Positions 50,092 through 57,584 of a stretch of DNA of 64,000 nucleotides are shown here, piece after piece. Under the pieces are notes generated by a model that had not been told where the DNA came from, did no database searches, and saw only the letters and a program-made list of their open reading frames with translations. The DNA lies in assembly GCF_001693255.1 (NCBI RefSeq), contig NZ_CP016474.1, forward strand, positions 2,436,661 to 2,500,660. The letters are read 5' to 3'. How positions within the stretch are numbered: the first letter of the stretch is position 1; the number at the start of each line of letters is the position of its first letter. The position numbers and the translations under genes are program-made. Origin of the DNA: Picosynechococcus sp. PCC 7003 (GTDB lineage Bacteria; Cyanobacteriota; Cyanobacteriia; Cyanobacteriales; MRBY01).

Positions 50092-50988
50092 TTAGAAACT
50101 AATACCAATACCAGCACCTGCTGAGAATGTATCTTCATTCAATCCCCACCCAGCACTACCTTTAAAGGTAACAGCTGTGCCAGTACTGTTTGGATCTGTA
50201 AAGAGGAATTTTGCAGCAGCGCCAAGTGCTGTTTCATCTTGGAATGTACCAAAACCAACACCAATACCAAAGCGGTGACCAGGACGTAGTTCAGGTTCAG
50301 CATTATCCATTGCAATGACGCTCGCTACACCAGCTCTGAGCTCTTTGACATCTTGCTTGAGATCCGCGATATCAGTCGCGTTACTCACGATGTTGGTGGA
50401 GTTGGTCGCGATGTCAGTCGCGTTACTCACGATGTTGGTGGAGTTGGTCGCGATATCAGTCGCGTTACTCACGATGTTGGTGGAGTTGGTCGCGATGTCA
50501 GTCGCGTTACTCACGATATTGGTGGAGTTGGTCGCGATGTCAGTCGCGTTACTCACGATATTGGTGGAGTTGGTCGCGATATCAGTCGCGTTACTCACGA
50601 TATTGGTGGAGTTGGTCGCGATATCAGTCGCGTTACTCACGATGTTGGTGGAGTTGGTCGCGATATCAGTCGCGTTACTCACGATGTTGGTGGAGTTGGT
50701 CGCGATATCAGTCGCGTTACTCACGATGTTGGTGGAGTTGACATTGTTACAACTAACTAAATTATCAACAGCAGTTTGAGTGGAACCTTCAGTTGCCACT
50801 TCTGTAGTAGTGATGTTTAGACCAGTCTGAAACGAGAAAGAAACAGTACTAATCACAGTAACACCGTCAATTGCTTGGGCAGGACAAGCTTGTGCCGCTG
50901 CGCGAGGCGATGCAAAAGACCAACCACTGAGGAGGACGGCAAGTCCAAGGATGTTGTTGAATACGAGACTATAATTTTTGATTTTCAT
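50092..50988 (-). CDS. Small YadA-like trimeric autotransporter/adhesin with nine 14-residue repeats
   Basis: A 298-residue exported protein. A signal peptide ends near AAAQA (about residue 34). Residues 84-209 are nine tandem copies of NSTNIVSNATDIAT, each with two N-x-T sequons (NST, NAT), so 18 in the repeats plus one NIT before them. The period of 14 residues and heptad-like Ile/Val spacing fit a trimeric coiled-coil stalk. DLKQDVKELRAGVASVIAM then leads to a C-terminal region of alternating strands ending in GAGIGISF, like the YadA membrane anchor. It should be an outer-membrane surface protein. Such adhesins are unusual in cyanobacteria. The upstream gene encodes a DUF2827-type glycosyltransferase. 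Confidence 0.8.
   Translation of the reverse strand: MKIKNYSLVFNNILGLAVLLSGWSFASPRAAAQACPAQAIDGVTVISTVSFSFQTGLNITTTEVATEGSTQTAVDNLVSCNNVNSTNIVSNATDIATNSTNIVSNATDIATNSTNIVSNATDIATNSTNIVSNATDIATNSTNIVSNATDIATNSTNIVSNATDIATNSTNIVSNATDIATNSTNIVSNATDIATNSTNIVSNATDIADLKQDVKELRAGVASVIAMDNAEPELRPGHRFGIGVGFGTFQDETALGAAAKFLFTDPNSTGTAVTFKGSAGWGLNEDTFSAGAGIGISF
50365..50740. repeat. Nine-copy 42-bp tandem repeat within the adhesin gene
   Basis: Units of 42 bases (14 codons) vary at only two positions, GATATC/GATGTC and GATGTT/GATATT on the plus strand. Both are synonymous on the coding strand (Asp GAT/GAC; Asn AAC/AAT). The unit length keeps frame, so copy-number change would lengthen or shorten the stalk without a frameshift. 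It is not a CRISPR array: there are no unique spacers. Confidence 0.95.
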
Positions 50989-51017
50989 TGGAGAATTGTT
51001 TCCCTAGTTGTACTGGC

Positions 51018-51132
51018 TAGACTAGTCACTTGTTAATGCCTTGGTTTTACAACCCAAGGTGCTAAATTTTCGAACCACAGAGGATTTTGCATGGATCCTT
51101 GGGTGATCATCTAGATTCCAAGGACTAGTCTA
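51018..51132. repeat. Compound inverted repeat upstream of the adhesin gene
   Basis: TAGACTAGTC at 51018-51027 is repeated inverted at 51123-51132. Between them are two smaller stem-loops with CCTTGG/CCAAGG arms. It lies in the 400-base gap between the adhesin start (50988) and the end of the glycosyltransferase gene (51390), which otherwise shows no gene. It could be an untranslated leader structure, a regulatory site or a decayed small mobile element. Confidence 0.5.
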
Positions 51133-51389
51133 AGTGAGCGCAATTCGGAGGAGACGAAACAAAAGTGTGAACTGATTGCTACCAAAGTATAATTCAAAAC
51201 CTTCCGGAAAACATTAAAATGTTTCTGTATTGATTTATTTGTTTCACCTAGCTTTTTTTTGTGATGCATAAATATATCTTATGTTTTTGTTGGTGTAAAT
51301 CTTATGGCTTTCTGGTGTTGAGCATCATGAATTCAATCTGCTTTCGAAATACACATGAAACACAAACGTATTTTTTGTGCTTACTTAAG

Positions 51390-52550
51390 TTAAGCATTAA
51401 CTAAATTTTGGATAATGTTTCGGTAGCCACGAACATTGTCTGGATTCTTGGTACTGTACCGATACAACGTTTTTTTTGCTTGTTCTTTGTATTCATCCAA
51501 TCTCAGATCATGTTCTGTCAGAGCTTGTCTGAGTGCCTGCGCCCCTTTTTTGACATCAAATTCCGGATAATAGTAGCCACAGTCTTGTAATAAAGGGGAG
51601 TTGTGAACTAGAGGAATATCGTAATACAAAGCATCAAGGTAAAGATAATTTAGTTCACAAAGATGTTGGTGACTGATCACCAGACTGCAGTCAGAATGAA
51701 AGATGTCAATTACTGGATAGCGTTTTTCAGAAGATAAAATCTTTTGGCAACTTAGGTAGCCATAAAAGTGTTTGAAAGCCTGACGTTCAATGATATGGTT
51801 AGAGCAATAAATTCGAGCGTTTTTGCGGCCAAAAATAGATGCATTTTGAGAATATAAAGATTCCACAATTGTTGTTGGAATGACAAAATTTTTTACAAGA
51901 TTAATATTGGGTTCTAATATACCAATATGCTTATTGTTATTCTTTTGGTAACGAGGATTAAAAGTGGGATTGACCGTTGTTCGATCAATCTCTAGTTTCT
52001 GCAAAAACCAAGGTTCATACAGATAAGGGCTAATTGTCACCCGGGATTTGGAGACGGTCTCGACATAGGATTTATGATAAGCATGGTGAGGTGACATCCA
52101 AATCTCATCAACCAGGCCGGGTTCGCGTTTTAGAAGTGCGCCACTAAAACGGTTCTCGATGTTATAAATAACATCCTCCATCAGTCCCCACATGATAATT
52201 CCAGCATGAAATTCAACAATTTTAGTGGAGTACTTTTCTTTGATTTTTTTCATCAAGTCAGGCGCAAGATAAGCCTCTGTCGTGATCAAAACATCATAGA
52301 TTAAGTGATTATCTAAATCTGGGTTGAGGTCTTTTTGTTCGATTAATGGTGTATCTTCCCCAACCTCGGTACGATTTTTTAGAGATTCCTCCAGGACATT
52401 TTCCTCACAAATGACATAGGAAACATCAAACTCTGGAATAGAGCGAAATAACTGCACCAGAAAATAAGTGTTTTGTTCTAGCCCATAATTATATTTGGTA
52501 GCTAGTCCTTTGTACTTAGAAATGATAAATCCAATTTTGATTTTTTTCAT
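51390..52550 (-). CDS. DUF2827-type glycosyltransferase
   Basis: A 386-residue soluble protein with the features of the DUF2827 family known mainly from Burkholderia-type bacteria: GILEPNINLVKNFVIPT in the middle, CELNYLYLDALYYDIPLVHNS with the later GYYYPEFDVKKGAQAL (key pieces EPNINLVKN, LNYLYLDAL, PLVHNS). The layout is that of a GT-B glycosyltransferase with the donor site in the C-terminal half. No signal peptide, so it acts in the cytoplasm. It is transcribed in the same direction as the sequon-rich adhesin 400 bases downstream, which suggests the adhesin as its target. The composition is AT-rich and HIP1-free. Confidence 0.72.
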   Translation of the reverse strand: MKKIKIGFIISKYKGLATKYNYGLEQNTYFLVQLFRSIPEFDVSYVICEENVLEESLKNRTEVGEDTPLIEQKDLNPDLDNHLIYDVLITTEAYLAPDLMKKIKEKYSTKIVEFHAGIIMWGLMEDVIYNIENRFSGALLKREPGLVDEIWMSPHHAYHKSYVETVSKSRVTISPYLYEPWFLQKLEIDRTTVNPTFNPRYQKNNNKHIGILEPNINLVKNFVIPTTIVESLYSQNASIFGRKNARIYCSNHIIERQAFKHFYGYLSCQKILSSEKRYPVIDIFHSDCSLVISHQHLCELNYLYLDALYYDIPLVHNSPLLQDCGYYYPEFDVKKGAQALRQALTEHDLRLDEYKEQAKKTLYRYSTKNPDNVRGYRNIIQNLVNA

Positions 52551-52734
52551 TGCTTACTTATTGATTATTTTGGAGATTTGATCGATTTAATCAATTAAAA
52601 GTATAGAGGATTTCAATGAGGCCATAGTCCTAATGAGGTCATTGCTTTCCTTCTTTATTTTATTTCTTAGTAAAACAAAAAAGGAATCAACATAACTATC
52701 TGTCAATTCCTTACATATTTTTTAAGATGATTAA

Positions 52735-52756
52735 GTGAACCACCCCGCCAGGGGCT
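52735..52756 (-). mobile_element. Isolated IS200/IS605-type right-end hairpin
   Basis: On the minus strand GCCCC-TGG-CGGGGT is followed by GGTTCAC, matching the end motif of the neighbouring copies (GTAGTTCA, GGTCA). No gene or RNA-like body is attached; it is a stub next to the inverted-repeat segment 52757-52865. Confidence 0.5.
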
Positions 52757-52865
52757 ACGCATCTAATTTGCGAAAAGCAGGCTATACAAGCTTTTCAGAG
52801 ATGGTCGTAATTTTCACTAAATTCTCAAACCTTTATCTGGTAAAGGTTTGAGAATTTAGATGCGT
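52757..52865. repeat. 109-bp element with outer 10-bp and inner 19-bp inverted repeats
   Basis: ACGCATCTAA (52757-52766) is inverted at 52856-52865. Inside, a perfect 19-bp inverted repeat (52817-52835 and 52841-52859, beginning CTAAATTCTC) closes on a five-base loop TCTGG and overlaps the outer right arm. It lies between two right-end motifs, as if inserted there or separating two duplicated ends. It has no coding content. Confidence 0.7.
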
Positions 52866-52871
52866 TTACCC

Positions 52872-53120
52872 TGACCACCCCGCCGCAAGTGGACGGAGCT
52901 TCCTGTTTCAATGGGATGCGCTTTTTACCCCTAAAGATAGCAAGTCTTATCATCCCTCACCAGGCAGAAGTCCTAGTTCCTAAGACCCATACTTTTTCTT
53001 GCAACACGTCCCTTTAGCTTGGTTTTCACTTTGGGAGTTGGTGGTCAAGATGATCATATTGTACGCCACAAGCGGCGGGGAATTTACCCTGAGAGATTAA
53101 AGGAAACCTCGAAAAATTTA
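52872..53120 (-). mobile_element. Second IS200/IS605-type right-end / guide-RNA-like remnant
   Basis: On the minus strand it shares blocks with the orphan copy at 32702-33010: GGCGTAC, CATCTTGACCAC, CCCAAAG, AAGAAAAAGTAT, then CAGGAAGC before a terminal GC-rich stem and GGTCA. It has no TnpB frame of its own and sits just beyond the right end of the intact tnpB element. It could be a decayed older element or a trans-acting guide RNA source. Confidence 0.5.
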
Positions 53121-53172
53121 AAATTTCGCTAGATCAGTAACGTATTTTTGTTGTTTCAGGCTTAAAAAATTA

Positions 53173-53202
53173 TGAACTACTCCAGCCTAAGAGGCATGGA
53201 GT
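53173..53202 (-). mobile_element. Right-end hairpin of the tnpB element
   Basis: On the minus strand ACTCCA-T-GCCT-CTT-AGGC-TGGAGT is followed by AGTTCA. The tnpB stop codon lies inside the hairpin, typical of IS200/IS605-type elements whose 3' end doubles as the transposon end and guide-RNA scaffold. Confidence 0.65.
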
Positions 53203-54434
53203 TTCCGTCGTTTCATCACCCCAAGTTGCCTCATGCTTCCGCAATCGGTAGAGCTTGGCGGCTCCGCGACTGAAGAGGCCAGTTCCTGACCCCTTGCCCA
53301 GGCTAAATTAACCTGAGCTGCATTGATATCTCTATCCTCCCTGTGGCCACAGTTTGGGTTTGAGCAAATATGTACCCTGTCTGCCAATGTCTTTGGCGTT
53401 AGCTCCCAACATTTAGCGCAACGCTGAGAGGGCTTAAGCGTCCTTGTCGGGGACTCCACATAAAATCCTCCTGCCTCTGCCAGCTTGTATTCCAGCATTG
53501 AACCAATCATGCCGAAGCCAACCGAGAGAATGGAGCGGTTAAGCCCTGTTTTTTGAGCTTTCCGTTTGCTGCCTTTTTTGGCTTTGCGGGTCATGTTTTT
53601 GACGTTTAACTGCTCACCTGCAACCAGGCTATTACCGCTGACTATGTCGCTTGTGATTTGATGCAGCCAATCTTCGCGCTGACGGGTAATTTTGCGTTGC
53701 CGCATTGATACCTGCCGTCTCGCTTTTTGCCACCGCCGCGATGCTTTAACTCGCTTATTTCGGTTTGGTGCACGCTTTCGTCTGAGTTGCTTGGATGCTT
53801 GCTTAACCTGTTGTTCTCCCTCCTTAATAAAATCTGGCTTGCTGATTTGCTCCCCTGTCGAAAGGGCAATTGCTTCCTTGCAACCTAAATCAATCCCCAC
53901 AGACCCACCCTCGGTTTCCCGCTTGGGTTCACATTTGACGGTGATTGAGGCGTACCACTTACCCTGGCGGAAGAATATCGTGCAGGTTGTTGGCTTTCCC
54001 CAGGTACGGGCCTTGCCCCTCATCTGCAACCTTCCCACATTGCTCAACTTGAGAAAGCCATGGTGACCTCCTGTTTCTACCTTCCAGCCTGCACCACAAG
54101 GATATGTCCACCCCGAATACTTCCGAGATGCCTTGAACTTTGGATATCCCCCCAATCCCTTAAAAAATCGGTTGAAGGCAAAGTCCACTCGCTTTAACGT
54201 TGCCTGTAGGGCATGGGAACCCAGTTCTTTAAATTCTGGCCATACTTGCTTGAACCCTGGCAGACTATTTTGCTGCTCAAAGTAATCGACTGCATGGTTG
54301 AACTTTTGGTACTGGGTTTTACGGTTAGCGATTGCTGCGTTGTACAAACTGCAATGTAAACGCCGCCAATAGTGCAGCTTTTTTTGCTGTTGGCGACTTG
54401 GATAGAGCCTGTAAGTGATTCGGCGTGTTACCAT
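53187..54434 (-). CDS. tnpB: TnpB (IS200/IS605-type RNA-guided nuclease/transposon protein)
   Basis: A 415-residue TnpB (OrfB). The RuvC-like catalytic residues are all present: Asp182 in VGIDLGCKEA, Glu274 in VAGEQLNV and Asp369 in HREDRDINAAQ. The zinc ribbon is intact (Cys339, Cys342, Cys357, Cys362). The N-terminal YRLYPSRQQQKKLHYW is typical. TnpB proteins are guide-RNA-directed DNA nucleases that help retain their element. I start at ATG 54434; a longer frame would run into the divergent small gene. No tnpA lies nearby, so the element is of the tnpB-only (IS1341-like) kind and needs a transposase in trans. Confidence 0.9.
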   Translation of the reverse strand: MVTRRITYRLYPSRQQQKKLHYWRRLHCSLYNAAIANRKTQYQKFNHAVDYFEQQNSLPGFKQVWPEFKELGSHALQATLKRVDFAFNRFFKGLGGYPKFKASRKYSGWTYPCGAGWKVETGGHHGFLKLSNVGRLQMRGKARTWGKPTTCTIFFRQGKWYASITVKCEPKRETEGGSVGIDLGCKEAIALSTGEQISKPDFIKEGEQQVKQASKQLRRKRAPNRNKRVKASRRWQKARRQVSMRQRKITRQREDWLHQITSDIVSGNSLVAGEQLNVKNMTRKAKKGSKRKAQKTGLNRSILSVGFGMIGSMLEYKLAEAGGFYVESPTRTLKPSQRCAKCWELTPKTLADRVHICSNPNCGHREDRDINAAQVNLAWARGQELASSVAEPPSSTDCGSMRQLGVMKRRKLHAS

Positions 54435-54462
54435 ACTCTTATTGTAGTCTATTGTACCCACA

Positions 54463-54600
54463 ATGAACAAGTCAGAAGTACTAAAAATAAGGCTAACATC
54501 AGAGGATCTGGCAAGACTCAAGGCGTTCGCGTCCAACAAGGATGTCAGCATGGCTCAAATTATCAGAGAGTACATAAGGCGATTGCCTAAGCCTGATTGA
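54463..54600 (+). CDS. Small ribbon-helix-helix protein divergent from tnpB
   Basis: A 45-residue frame beginning MNKSEVLKIRLTSEDL, with a middle FASNKDVSMAQIIREYIRR. The beta-strand (VLKIRL), the turn and the two helices match the ribbon-helix-helix (CopG/Arc-like) DNA-binding fold. It starts 28 bases from the divergent tnpB start, so it likely binds the shared promoter and controls tnpB. It is too short for most automatic gene calls. No ribosome-binding site is obvious, which lowers confidence. Confidence 0.7.
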   Translation: MNKSEVLKIRLTSEDLARLKAFASNKDVSMAQIIREYIRRLPKPD

Positions 54601-54706
54601 TTTGGCTACTTCCGTTTCTCTTCAGTAGCTGCGCTATCCTTCCCTACCCTAAAGAGGGATAGGGACTGCCGCGCCCAAGTTCAAAGAAGCAATTAATCGA
54701 GGTTCC

Positions 54707-55120
54707 CTAAATTCCACGCTTAACAGCAATATCAGCCTTTTCAAATTCAGTCGCTAAACGAGTTTTGAGCTTTTCAGGTAAGGGGCGACTCCCGAAAGAA
54801 CTGTAATAACCAGCCAAAGCATTCAACGCAGTCTGCATCGTGGTAAAAGAACGCAACCCAGAGGTTTTGGGGTCACGACGGTAGCGGGACATATATTCAT
54901 TCATCTGTAGGCGAGCCGCTTCCTGGACTTCGGTACGGTTGGGGGCATCGGCAGGGAGTTGAATCGCTTCGGTCAGATTTTCGACGACGAGTAAAGTATC
55001 ATCAACATATCTCCCGGTAAGGCCACTGGCACTGGCGCCACTACAGGCAGTTAGTCCGGTAACACTCACCATAACCACCAGGGCGATCGCCACGAGGCGA
55101 GATAAAAATTTCTTTAACAT
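54707..55120 (-). CDS. psb27: Photosystem II assembly lipoprotein Psb27
   Basis: A 137-residue lumenal lipoprotein that binds CP43 in immature photosystem II and keeps the oxygen-evolving complex from docking too early. The signal peptide ends in the lipobox LTAC, with the lipid-bearing Cys at residue 26. The four-helix body has TGRYVDDTLLVVENL, MNEYMSRYRRDP and SFTTMQTALNALAGYYSSFG (all typical). Length is normal. It follows the tnpB locus and is the first core gene after the HIP1-poor interval. Confidence 0.95.
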   Translation of the reverse strand: MLKKFLSRLVAIALVVMVSVTGLTACSGASASGLTGRYVDDTLLVVENLTEAIQLPADAPNRTEVQEAARLQMNEYMSRYRRDPKTSGLRSFTTMQTALNALAGYYSSFGSRPLPEKLKTRLATEFEKADIAVKRGI

Positions 55121-55211
55121 AGTTTTTCGGTATAAAAAAGCACGCTTAAAGCTAACTGCTATCCTACCGCGAAACTTTGACCAATGCTTGTGACTCCGCC
55201 TAGGGTATTTG

Positions 55212-55670
55212 TTAACCGATCAGCACTGCCCCATCTGCTGTCACTGAGTATTGATCTGTTACCTGTAAGTTCGCACCCACTTGGCCTTGGGGATCGAGGC
55301 GTTGTTCAAAAAAAGTCTGGCAGCGGTTTTCTTCATCGGTCAGGATCACCTTTGCCGTGTGACCTTGCGCTAAAACACTGGCGCGATCGCGTAATTCATA
55401 GGCTGCGACAATTAGGCGATCGCCTGGGGTACAAAGATGGGCCGCCGCTCCGTTGAGACAAACAACCCCACTATTGCGTTCGCCAGGGAGCACATAGGTC
55501 GTTAAACGATTACCGTTTTCGACATTCCAAATATTCACTTCTTCGAGGGGCAAGATTCCCACTTTTTCGATGAGGGCCTGGTCGATGGTGATGCTGCCCA
55601 CATAATCTAGCTCAGCCTGGGTCACCCGCAAATGGTGTAGTTTCGCGTGCATCAGTTTGATTTGAGCCAT
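55212..55670 (-). CDS. panD: Aspartate 1-decarboxylase
   Basis: A 152-residue pyruvoyl enzyme that makes beta-alanine for pantothenate and CoA. The self-cleavage site is Gly25-Ser26 in [25 protein letters not shown] and the CLNGAAAHL segment are standard. The C-terminal 30 residues extend beyond the E. coli length, as is usual in cyanobacteria. It is 91 bases from psb27 on the same strand. Confidence 0.95.
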   Translation of the reverse strand: MAQIKLMHAKLHHLRVTQAELDYVGSITIDQALIEKVGILPLEEVNIWNVENGNRLTTYVLPGERNSGVVCLNGAAAHLCTPGDRLIVAAYELRDRASVLAQGHTAKVILTDEENRCQTFFEQRLDPQGQVGANLQVTDQYSVTADGAVLIG

Positions 55671-55728
55671 GGTAAAGGAGAACGGTAAAGGTAAAGAAAG
55701 TTGCTTGGGAAGGGGACATCCCTCTAAA

Positions 55729-55747
55729 TCTCCCTTCGGAAGGGAGA
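55729..55747. repeat. Short intergenic stem-loop between hisH and panD
   Basis: TCTCCCTT (55729-55736) and AAGGGAGA (55740-55747) pair around the loop CGG, with a CTTTAATAAATC tail on the plus strand. It resembles short CCCT-type hairpin repeats scattered in cyanobacterial intergenic regions. Confidence 0.5.
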
Positions 55748-55794
55748 CTTTAATAAATCTCTAAATCATTGTTCTGTAGGAGACTTAAAGAGTT

Positions 55795-56421
55795 TCACTG
55801 TTGCTTAATCCAGTGCACAAAATTTTCGAGGATTTTTAGGCCAATTGCTGATGATTTCTCGGGGTGAAATTGCATCGCAACTAAATTATCTTTGGCGATC
55901 GCCGCCGTGACAGTTTGCTTACCATGGGTGACGGTGGCGGCATTTACTTTAGGATCTGTTGGGACAACATAAAAAGAGTGCACAAAATAAACGAAAGGAT
56001 CTTTGGGCAAATCTTGCCAAATGGGGTGAGCGGGCTGAGTCAGTTGCAGTTGGTTCCAGCCCATGTGGGGAATGGTAATCTCTGGTTCTGGCTGAAATCG
56101 CTTCACGGTGCCGGGAATGACCCCCAAGCCTTTTTCTGTCCCTTCGGCGGAACTGTCGAATAAAATTTGCATCCCCAAACAAATGCCGAGGAAGGGTTTG
56201 CCGCTGGCGATCGCCTGGTGAATCGAGGCTTCGAGGTGGCGATCGCGGAGATGTTGCATTGCCGGATCAAAGGCACCAACCCCAGGCAGAAGTACCGCAT
56301 CGGCCCCAAGGATTTGCTCTGGTTGATCCGTGATTGTGGGAGTTGCCCCCGCTTTTTCTAGGGCTTTGCAGGCGGAGTGGAGATTCCCCATGTCGTAGTC
56401 AACAACCGCAATATTCACCAT
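55795..56421 (-). CDS. hisH: Imidazole glycerol phosphate synthase glutaminase subunit
   Basis: A 208-residue class I glutaminase that supplies ammonia to HisF for histidine and AICAR synthesis. The nucleophile Cys81 is in FLGICLGMQ; the His and Glu of the triad are in FHPEKSS near residue 188. VVDYDMGNLHSA at the start and LPGVGAFDPAM are typical. hisF is not adjacent. Normal length. Confidence 0.95.
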   Translation of the reverse strand: MVNIAVVDYDMGNLHSACKALEKAGATPTITDQPEQILGADAVLLPGVGAFDPAMQHLRDRHLEASIHQAIASGKPFLGICLGMQILFDSSAEGTEKGLGVIPGTVKRFQPEPEITIPHMGWNQLQLTQPAHPIWQDLPKDPFVYFVHSFYVVPTDPKVNAATVTHGKQTVTAAIAKDNLVAMQFHPEKSSAIGLKILENFVHWIKQQ

Positions 56422-56511
56422 CTTCTCATTGCCCGAACGTTCACGTTAGAAACCCCTAACATACACCACAAAAGGAATTTCATCCTAACAATTTCTTTAG
56501 AATTTTGGCGC

Positions 56512-57063
56512 TTAACTGCCCTCGACCCATTCCGAAAACTGCCGGGTTACACCATGGCGAAATTCTAGCGGTAAGACCAGAACGATATTTTCATCATTCA
56601 AGCGACCATAGATTTTGGTTTGGTCAAAATTTTCTGTGCCGAGGCTCAGTTGGTAGGGTTGTGCTGCCGATGTTTGGAGCGTGATCACGGCCTTGGGTGC
56701 AAGCAAGCCATAATCAGCGAGTTCTTCAGCAGCGACGGGAAAACTATCGTAACGCTGGGGTTCGATGAGTAAATTTAACAGAAAGGCGATCGCCCCTCGA
56801 TTAGCGGGTTTTTCAACGGGACTGGTTAGCCACCATTGAGCTACGGGTTCAAAGCGTTGCTCAAAGTTGAGGGTCTCGCCCTGGATTTCTAGAGACAAAG
56901 AACGGATCGCTGCTGCCTGGACAGGGAAAAGAATCTCAGCATCGGCGGCGACAAACTCTGATTCTGAGGTTGTTAAGGTATTTTGTCGCTGTGTAACGAC
57001 CCACGCGATGCCTCCAAGCACCAAGGCGATCGCCAACCAAATTCCTGTACTCTGCTGCACCAT
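56512..57063 (-). CDS. DUF4340-like membrane-anchored protein
   Basis: A 183-residue protein with one N-terminal helix (GIWLAIALVLGGIAWVV) and a soluble domain probably outside the cytoplasm. QRFEPVAQWWLTSPVEKPAN and LADYGLLAPKAVITLQT resemble the DUF4340 family, found near gliding or surface-transport genes and of unknown role. ATG at 57063 is preferred to a TTG five codons upstream. The gene begins 20 bases after the aroQ stop on the same strand and may be co-transcribed. Confidence 0.65.
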   Translation of the reverse strand: MVQQSTGIWLAIALVLGGIAWVVTQRQNTLTTSESEFVAADAEILFPVQAAAIRSLSLEIQGETLNFEQRFEPVAQWWLTSPVEKPANRGAIAFLLNLLIEPQRYDSFPVAAEELADYGLLAPKAVITLQTSAAQPYQLSLGTENFDQTKIYGRLNDENIVLVLPLEFRHGVTRQFSEWVEGS

Positions 57064-57082
57064 GGCAATTTTTATCAAGGGC

Positions 57083-57526
57083 TTAGGAACGGATGTGGTT
57101 TACCAAAGCCCGTAAGCCGAGATAGTAACTTTCGGCCCCAAAGCCACAGATCTGACCCACCGCAATGGGCGCGATGTAGGAATGGTGGCGGAAAGTTTCG
57201 CGCTGGTGAATATTGCTGAGATGCACTTCTACGGTGGGTAAATTCACCGCCGCTAAAGCATCCCTGAGGGCAACGCTGGTGTGGGTATAGGCCGCCGGAT
57301 TGATCAAAATGCCAGAAAACTTGCCGAGGGCGGCTTGGATCTGATCGATTAACGCGCCCTCATGGTTGGATTGGAAACATTGCAGAGAAACATCAAGTCT
57401 TTGGGCCTCCTTTTCGAGGCGGGCATTGATGTCTTTGAGCGTTGTAGCGCCGTAGATTTCAGGCTCCCGTAAGCCCAACAAATTCAAATTGGGCCCGTGG
57501 AGCACAAGGATATTCAAAGTGGACAA
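57083..57526 (-). CDS. aroQ: Type II 3-dehydroquinate dehydratase
   Basis: A 147-residue enzyme of the shikimate pathway. [21 protein letters not shown] carries the N-terminal family pattern with the active-site Tyr; [27 protein letters not shown] and [11 protein letters not shown] are all present. The start appears to be TTG at 57526. It lies just upstream of the DUF4340-like gene on the same strand. Confidence 0.95.
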   Translation of the reverse strand: MSTLNILVLHGPNLNLLGLREPEIYGATTLKDINARLEKEAQRLDVSLQCFQSNHEGALIDQIQAALGKFSGILINPAAYTHTSVALRDALAAVNLPTVEVHLSNIHQRETFRHHSYIAPIAVGQICGFGAESYYLGLRALVNHIRS

Positions 57527-57584
57527 CGGTGGTGAACCTAAAGCAGATTAACTAATAAGGTTAGCATCCCAACGCCCAAGACCT

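Larger units (their letters stand above)
48753..55083. other. HIP1-free, AT-rich accessory interval
   Basis: GCGATCGC occurs at 48745-48752 and next at 55084-55091; I found no copy between. Elsewhere in the window gaps are typically below 1-2 kb. The interval holds the sulfotransferase-like, adhesin and glycosyltransferase genes and the tnpB locus, consistent with transfer from a genome without HIP1. Confidence 0.75.

Noticed and set aside
50365-50740. CRISPR-like array
   Set aside because: All units are contiguous and nearly identical with no unique spacers, they lie in a coding frame, and no cas genes are present.
50315-50779. Long open frames on the plus strand across the 42-bp repeats
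   Set aside because: They arise because the repeat length is a multiple of three; the translations are low-complexity, lack signals, and mirror the real minus-strand adhesin.
52672-52732. AAGGAAT/ATTCCTT with a T-run as a plus-strand terminator
   Set aside because: There is no plus-strand gene upstream for it to serve, and the stem is short with a long loop.
54435-54551. Longer N-terminus for TnpB
   Set aside because: The extra 39 residues would overlap the divergent RHH gene antisense and precede the typical TnpB start VTRRITYRLYP.
54372-54590. 72-codon plus-strand frame near tnpB
   Set aside because: It overlaps tnpB antisense and the RHH gene in another frame and has no recognisable features.
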